Below, piece after piece: positions 59,994-64,000 of a stretch of DNA of 64,000 nt. How positions within the stretch are numbered: the first letter of the stretch is position 1; each line of letters starts with the position of its first letter. Made by a program: the position numbers and the translations under genes. The notes under the pieces were generated by a model. The model saw nothing but the letters and a program-made list of their open reading frames with translations. It searched no databases and was not told the origin of the DNA. The DNA comes from Aminobacter sp. HY435 (GTDB lineage: Bacteria; Pseudomonadota; Alphaproteobacteria; Rhizobiales; Rhizobiaceae). The stretch spans positions 1-64,000 of the forward strand of contig NZ_JANKZL010000011.1 in NCBI RefSeq assembly GCF_027568395.1. Direction: 5' to 3'.

Positions 59994-61055
59994 ATGGGTT
60001 TCGACGGCAACAAGCTCGATGAGCTGCGCAAGAAATATGGCGAAGGCCATGGCGGCGACCTGTTCGACCCCAAATTCCGCCGCGTCGCCGACAAGATCTT
60101 CAACAAGTCGGGCACGCGCCTGGCACCCTATTCGGGCATCCCGACCTTCCTGACCGCACCCTACGTGCCGGTCGACAACGACAATCCCGATTTCGGCGAC
60201 CTGCAGGTGGCGATGGTCGGCGTGCCGATGGACCTCGGTGTGACCAACCGTCCGGGCTCGCGCTTCGGCCCGCGCGCCGTTCGCGCCATCGAGCGCATCG
60301 GCCCCTACAACCATGTCCTCGACTGCGCCCCGGTGCAGGAACTGCGCGTCGCCGACATCGGCGACGTGCAGTTCCGCAGCCGCTACCGGCTCGAACTCAG
60401 CCATGAGGACATCGAGCGCCGCGTCGGTCAGATCGTCGATGCCGGCGTGGTGCCGCTGTCGGTCGGCGGCGACCATTCGATCACCCACCCGATCCTCAAG
60501 GCCGTCGGCAAGAAGCGTCCGGTCGGCATGATCCACATCGACGCCCATTGCGACACCGGCGGTGCCTACGACCTGACCAAGTTCCACCACGGCGGTCCGT
60601 TCCGCAACGCGGTGCTCGACGGCGTGCTCGACCCGACCCGCGTCATCCAGATCGGCATCCGCGGCTCGGCCGAATATCTGTGGGAGTTCTCCTACGAATC
60701 CGGCATGACCGTCATCCATGCCGAGGAGATCACCGGCATGGGCATCCCGGCGGTCATCGAGAAGGCCAAGCAGATCGTCGGCGACGGCCCGACCTACCTG
60801 TCCTTCGACATCGACAGCCTCGACCCGGCCTTTGCGCCCGGCACCGGCACGCCCGAAGTCGGTGGCTTGACCACGCGCGAGGTGCTGGAGATCATCCGTG
60901 GTCTCAAGGGCCTCAACCTGGTCGGCGGCGACGTCGTCGAGGTGGCGCCGCAATACGATTCGACCACCAACACGGCACATGCCGGCGCGCAGGTTCTGTT
61001 CGAAATCCTGAGCCTGATGATGTTCAGCCCGTTCGTCACCGGCAAGGGCGCCTGA
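59994..61055 (+). CDS. ureohydrolase (agmatinase/arginase family)
   Basis: A 353-residue manganese-dependent (or nickel-dependent) hydrolase that releases urea from a guanidino compound. The metal ligands are H161 (VGGDHSIT), D183, H185 and D187 (HIDAHCDT) and D272 and D274 (SFDIDSLDP). It carries an N-terminal extension of about 60 residues (LRKKYGEGHGGDLFDPKFRRVADKIF) compared with E. coli agmatinase, as in guanidinobutyrase and guanidinopropionase branches. GGAGG precedes the ATG. The neighbouring amino-acid and polyamine-type transport genes suggest uptake of agmatine, guanidinobutyrate or a similar compound; the exact substrate is not readable. Confidence 0.92.
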   Translation: MGFDGNKLDELRKKYGEGHGGDLFDPKFRRVADKIFNKSGTRLAPYSGIPTFLTAPYVPVDNDNPDFGDLQVAMVGVPMDLGVTNRPGSRFGPRAVRAIERIGPYNHVLDCAPVQELRVADIGDVQFRSRYRLELSHEDIERRVGQIVDAGVVPLSVGGDHSITHPILKAVGKKRPVGMIHIDAHCDTGGAYDLTKFHHGGPFRNAVLDGVLDPTRVIQIGIRGSAEYLWEFSYESGMTVIHAEEITGMGIPAVIEKAKQIVGDGPTYLSFDIDSLDPAFAPGTGTPEVGGLTTREVLEIIRGLKGLNLVGGDVVEVAPQYDSTTNTAHAGAQVLFEILSLMMFSPFVTGKGA

Positions 61056-61141
61056 CCAACTGTTTCCAGCGGCCGGCGGTCCAGTTGCCGCCGGCCAGAA
61101 TGCAACGACAGCCTCCAACCCGCTCGAAAGGGACCCAGCAC

Positions 61142-61405
61142 ATGAACATGACGTTTCTGAAGCCGACGGTCGCAGCCCTGGTTGTCGCGGGCGCCGCGCT
61201 CCTTGCCGCAGCTCCGGCCAATGCAGACGCGCTCGAAGACATCGCCAAGGCGGGCCAGCTCAATGTCGGCGTCTTCGCCGACTTCCCGCCGTTCTCGTCG
61301 GCGAGCGCCGACATGAGCCTCAAGGGCTACGACGACGGACGCCTCAACGCTTCCTCGGAAGCCTGGCTCAAGACCCCGCTCAACCCCGACAACCTCAAGG
61401 ATTGA
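61142..61405 (+). pseudogene. collapsed amino-acid ABC substrate-binding protein (87 codons)
   Basis: The first 64 codons encode a normal start of a polar-amino-acid binding protein: signal peptide (LKPTVAALVVAGAALLAAAPANA), ALEDIAKAGQLNVGVFADFPPFSSASADMSLKGYD. The remaining 23 codons, DGRLNASSEAWLKTPLNPDNLKD, match the usual extreme C-terminus of the same family (DGRLNAINEKWL type). Roughly 180 residues of the middle, including the hinge and most ligand contacts, are missing, and the frame is kept. This looks like an in-frame internal deletion. The product could still be exported but could not form a two-lobed binding protein. Two cognate-type permeases follow at once. Confidence 0.8.
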
Positions 61406-61408
61406 TCG

Positions 61409-62077
61409 GTGAGCTACAGCCTCGAATTCGGCTGGCTCGAAGGCGCGGCGGGCGCAATAGCGCAAGGCGCTGCCATGACGGTCTTCCTGATCGCCGTGAC
61501 AACGCTCGCCGGCACGCTGATCAGCGTGTTGGCCGCCGCCGGCCGCCGCAGCGGTCCGCTGTGGCTCAAGCGCGCCATCACGGTCTATGTCGAGGTGGTC
61601 AGGAACACGCCGTTCCTGGTGCAGCTGTTCTTCATCTTCTTCGGATTGCCGAGCCTCGGCATCCGGCTCGACCCGGTGTTCGCCGCCATCCTGGCGATGA
61701 CGCTCAACATGGCCGCCTACACCACCGAGGTCGTCGGGGCCGGCCTCGACGCCGTGCCGAAAGGCCAGCGCGAGGCAGCATTGGCGCTGGGCTTGCGGCC
61801 ACGCCTGGTCTTCGTCAAGATCGTCCTGCCGCAGGCGATGAAGGTCATCTTCCCGGCGCTGACGAGCCAGATCGTGATCATGATGCTCGAGTCATCAGTC
61901 GTGTCGCAGATCGCCGTACGTGAACTCACCTACGAGGCCGACATGCTGCAGGCGCGGACCTTCCGCCCCTTCGAGACCTATTTCGTCGTCGCCATGATCT
62001 ACCTTGGCCTGTCCATCGCCTTGCGCCGGATTCTCGTCGGCATCGGCCGCCGCACGCTTTCCCCAGGTGTCTCATGA
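61409..62077 (+). CDS. polar amino acid ABC permease (HisM/GlnP type), subunit 1
   Basis: A 222-residue inner-membrane permease starting at a GTG three bases after the collapsed binding-protein gene. It has about five helices, the family segment VVRNTPFLVQLFFIFFGLPSLGIRLDP and the EAA loop VPKGQREAALALGLRPRLVFVKIVLPQAMKVIFPALTSQIVIMMLESS. It overlaps the next permease gene by four bases (ATGA). It probably works with that subunit for an amino acid, opine or guanidino compound. Confidence 0.93.
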   Translation: MSYSLEFGWLEGAAGAIAQGAAMTVFLIAVTTLAGTLISVLAAAGRRSGPLWLKRAITVYVEVVRNTPFLVQLFFIFFGLPSLGIRLDPVFAAILAMTLNMAAYTTEVVGAGLDAVPKGQREAALALGLRPRLVFVKIVLPQAMKVIFPALTSQIVIMMLESSVVSQIAVRELTYEADMLQARTFRPFETYFVVAMIYLGLSIALRRILVGIGRRTLSPGVS

Positions 62078-62721
62078 TCGAGTTCACCTTCTGGGACATC
62101 CTGCGCAATCTCGTCTTCGCCACCCGCTGGACCGTGCTTTTGTCGATCGCCGCGTTCATCGGCGGCGGCATCGTCGGCATAGCCATCCTGTTCCTGCGCA
62201 TTTCCAAGACCAACTGGATGCGCCGCTTCGCCAGCGGCTACATCGCGCTGTTCCAGGGCACGCCGCTGCTGCTGCAGCTTTTCCTGATGTTCTTCGGCCT
62301 GCCGATGCTCGGCTTCCGCATCGAGCCGTGGACGGCGGCGATGCTCGGCCTGACCTTCTTCGCCAGCGCCTACCTGGCCGAAATCTGGCGCAGCGGCGTC
62401 GACGCGCTGCCGCAGGGCCAGTGGGATGCCGGCGCCAGCCTCGGGCTTCACCATCTGCAGGAACTGCGCCTGATCATCCTGCCGCAGGCCTTCGCGATCA
62501 CCCGCGCGCCGGTCGTCGGCTTCCTAGTCCAGCTGGTCAAGGCAACGGCCCTGACCTCGATCATCGGTTTCGACGAGCTGTTGCGAACCGCCAACGCGAT
62601 CAACAACGCCACCTTCGAACCCTTCATCGTCTATGGCCTGGTCGCCCTGATCTTCCTGGTGATCTGCTACCCGCTGACCCAATACGCTCGCGCGCTGGAG
62701 GCCCGCGCCACAGCACGCTGA
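62074..62721 (+). CDS. polar amino acid ABC permease (HisQ/GlnP type), subunit 2
   Basis: A 215-residue permease with LFQGTPLLLQLFLMFFGLPMLGFRIEP and EAA loop LPQGQWDAGASLGLHHLQELRLIILPQAFAITRAPVVGFLVQLVKATALTSIIG. It starts by an ATGA overlap with subunit 1. It forms the heterodimeric pore with it. No matching HisP/GlnQ ATPase lies between it and the following binding protein; the ATPase that begins at 63962 is the nearest candidate. Confidence 0.93.
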   Translation: MIEFTFWDILRNLVFATRWTVLLSIAAFIGGGIVGIAILFLRISKTNWMRRFASGYIALFQGTPLLLQLFLMFFGLPMLGFRIEPWTAAMLGLTFFASAYLAEIWRSGVDALPQGQWDAGASLGLHHLQELRLIILPQAFAITRAPVVGFLVQLVKATALTSIIGFDELLRTANAINNATFEPFIVYGLVALIFLVICYPLTQYARALEARATAR

Positions 62722-62792
62722 TCCGTACCTCCGTCATCAAGACAAGAATGGGAACAGCCGGAACGATCCGGCAGCAAATGAGGAGAAGACCA

Positions 62793-63881
62793 ATGAAAAA
62801 GCTACTGGATACCCCGATCAGCCGCCGTGCCGTGCTCGGCGCCGGCGTTGCTTCCGCCAGCCTGCTCGCCATGCCCTCGATCCTGAGGGCGCAGGACAAG
62901 TCGATCAAGATCGGCGTCTATGGCGGCTACTTCAAGAAGTCGTTCGACGAGCACATCTTCCCCGAGTTCACCAAGGCCACCGGCATCGCAGTCGAGTCCG
63001 TCGCCGAGCCGACCGGCGAAGCGTGGCTGGTGCAGCTCGAGCAGGCGGCCAAGGCCGGCCAGGCGCCCGCCGACCTCTCGATGATGTCGCAGACGTCAGT
63101 GCTCAAGGGTCAGTCGACCGAGCTGTGGGCGCCGCTCGACCTGGCGAAGATCAAGAACAGCGCAAACCTCATCGACCACTTCGTCAACGAGTATCCGGAC
63201 GGCCGCGTCGCCGGCATCGGAGCGGTTGCCTGGTACATTACGCTGGTCACCAACACCTACGCTTTCCCCACTGCGCCCGACTCGTGGGCAGCGTTCTGGG
63301 ATCCGGCGAATGTCGACAAGCTCGGCCTTCTGGCGCTTGCCTCCAACTCGTTCCTGCTCGAAGTGACGGCCAAGACCTTCATGGGCGGCACCAACGCGCT
63401 GGACACCGAAGAGGGCATCGAAAAAGCTTTCGCCAAGCTCGCCGAGGTCAAGCCGAACGTGCGGCTGTGGTATCGCGACGAGGCCCAGTTCGAGCAGGCG
63501 CTGAAGTCGGGCGAAATCCCGATGGGCCAGTATTACCACGACGTCACTGGCCTCGCCGCGGCCGAGGGCCAGCCGGTGCGCTCGACCTTCCCGAAGGAAG
63601 GCGGCATCCAGGATTCGGGTTCGTGGGTTCTGTCGCGCGCGTCGAAGAAGTCGGATGAGGCGCACGCCTTCATCGACCACATGAGCCAGCCGGCGGTGCA
63701 GGCGCTGATGTCGCGCAAGGTCGGCACCTCGCCGACGGTCAAGCGCGAACTGCTCGACCTGACGCCGGAAGAGTTCGCGGCGGTTTCCTCTGATATCGCG
63801 CCGATCATCCCGCGCTACGACCTCTACACCACCAAGGCCGACTGGATTAACCAGAAGTGGACCGAGCTGATCGTCGGCTGA
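62793..63881 (+). CDS. extracellular solute-binding protein, polyamine (PotD-like) type
   Basis: A 362-residue periplasmic protein with a twin-arginine-like signal (ISRRAVLGAGVASASLLAMPSILRA-Q). The mature start DKSIKIGVYGGYFKKSFDEHIFPEFTKATGIAVESVAEPTGEAWLVQLEQAAKAGQAPADLSMMSQ is that of polyamine/opine/thiamine-type binding proteins. Aromatic and acidic contacts fit a cationic ligand (AVAWYITLVTNTYAFP, NVRLWYRDEAQFEQALKSGEIPMGQYYHDV). It probably binds agmatine, putrescine or another guanidino compound. GGAG precedes the ATG. It may functionally replace the collapsed binding protein upstream, although it belongs to a different binding-protein family from the permeases. Confidence 0.9.
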   Translation: MKKLLDTPISRRAVLGAGVASASLLAMPSILRAQDKSIKIGVYGGYFKKSFDEHIFPEFTKATGIAVESVAEPTGEAWLVQLEQAAKAGQAPADLSMMSQTSVLKGQSTELWAPLDLAKIKNSANLIDHFVNEYPDGRVAGIGAVAWYITLVTNTYAFPTAPDSWAAFWDPANVDKLGLLALASNSFLLEVTAKTFMGGTNALDTEEGIEKAFAKLAEVKPNVRLWYRDEAQFEQALKSGEIPMGQYYHDVTGLAAAEGQPVRSTFPKEGGIQDSGSWVLSRASKKSDEAHAFIDHMSQPAVQALMSRKVGTSPTVKRELLDLTPEEFAAVSSDIAPIIPRYDLYTTKADWINQKWTELIVG

Positions 63882-63892
63882 TCTGGATCTGC

Positions 63893-63921
63893 CCTTCTCC
63901 CCGCTCGCGGGGAGAAGGGAC
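63893..63921. repeat. short palindromic repeat after the binding-protein gene
   Basis: CCTTCTCCCCGCTCGCGGGGAGAAGG is a perfect inverted repeat of the CTTCTCCCCG/CGGGGAGAAG type seen in the 28.7-, 34.2- and 35.2-kb elements. It lies in the 80-base gap before the ABC ATPase gene and may act as an mRNA-stabilising hairpin. Confidence 0.8.
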
Positions 63922-63961
63922 GCTTTCCGCAACGCCGTTCCAACGTTTCAAGGCCCCCCTC

Positions 63962-64000
63962 ATGTCCGGACTCGTGCTTAAGGACATCACCAAGTCTTTC
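63962..64000 (+). CDS. ABC transporter ATP-binding protein, N-terminus only (cut by window end)
   Basis: Only the first 13 codons are present (MSGLVLKDITKSF), the usual opening of an ABC ATPase just before the Walker A region. It follows the polyamine-type binding-protein gene on the same strand, so a PotA-like ATPase is the likely identity. Whether it also serves the amino-acid permeases cannot be judged here. Confidence 0.7.
   Translation, partial: MSGLVLKDITKSF

Overview
This window looks like chromosomal DNA of a high-GC alphaproteobacterium of the order Hyphomicrobiales, most likely a Mesorhizobium or Aminobacter type organism. The reasons are the alpha-glucoside operon order aglR / aglEFGAK, a Mur-like Fur protein beside a sitABCD manganese transporter, the sulfur operon cysG-DUF2849-cysI-cysH-DUF934, many carbohydrate ABC importers, and short palindromic intergenic repeats typical of rhizobia. 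I see no phage, transposase, CRISPR array, tRNA or rRNA.

Layout. 1-5.2 kb: a dispersed repeat, a small unknown gene and a reverse-strand assimilatory sulfate reduction / siroheme operon. 5.8-12.9 kb: YbaL-type cation/proton antiporter, class A penicillin-binding protein, small outer-membrane barrel, lipoprotein, three small proteins and a ribonuclease D-like exonuclease. 13-19.3 kb: M20 peptidase, a candidate three-hairpin sRNA with C-rich loops (NfeR1/alpha-r14-like), polA with an in-frame REP-like repeat, a LysE exporter and a Zur-like regulator. 19.6-28.7 kb: aldo/keto reductase, then a sugar-catabolic operon (dehydrogenase, isomerase, ABC importer) with a divergent LacI regulator and two matching operator candidates. 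28.9-35.2 kb: gnd, Mur-like regulator, DUF2171 protein and sitABCD. 35.4-43.3 kb: complete alpha-glucoside system aglEFGAK with divergent aglR.

43.4-46.1 kb: ECF sigma factor, membrane anti-sigma factor and secreted subtilase in an overlapping operon; the outer domain of the anti-sigma resembles a subtilase propeptide. 46.4-57.1 kb is the most unusual region. A carbohydrate-type importer operon carrying two tandem DUF2804 paralogues and a GntR regulator faces a divergent operon of a haem-oxygenase-like diiron protein (PqqC/CADD type), a GlcG/HbpS protein, a 2Fe-2S/FAD/NAD reductase and a second GntR regulator. I read this as an undescribed uptake and oxidation module of unknown substrate.

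57.3-64 kb: pncB, then a LysR regulator divergent from a ureohydrolase operon. That operon has a collapsed periplasmic-binding-protein gene (N- and C-terminus joined, middle missing), two polar-amino-acid permeases, an intact polyamine-type binding protein and the first codons of an ABC ATPase that runs off the window. Several families of palindromic repeats are scattered through intergenic gaps, including one between sitC and sitD and one inside polA. Many start sites were moved from the longest reading frame using ribosome-binding sites or family alignment; these choices are stated in each entry.
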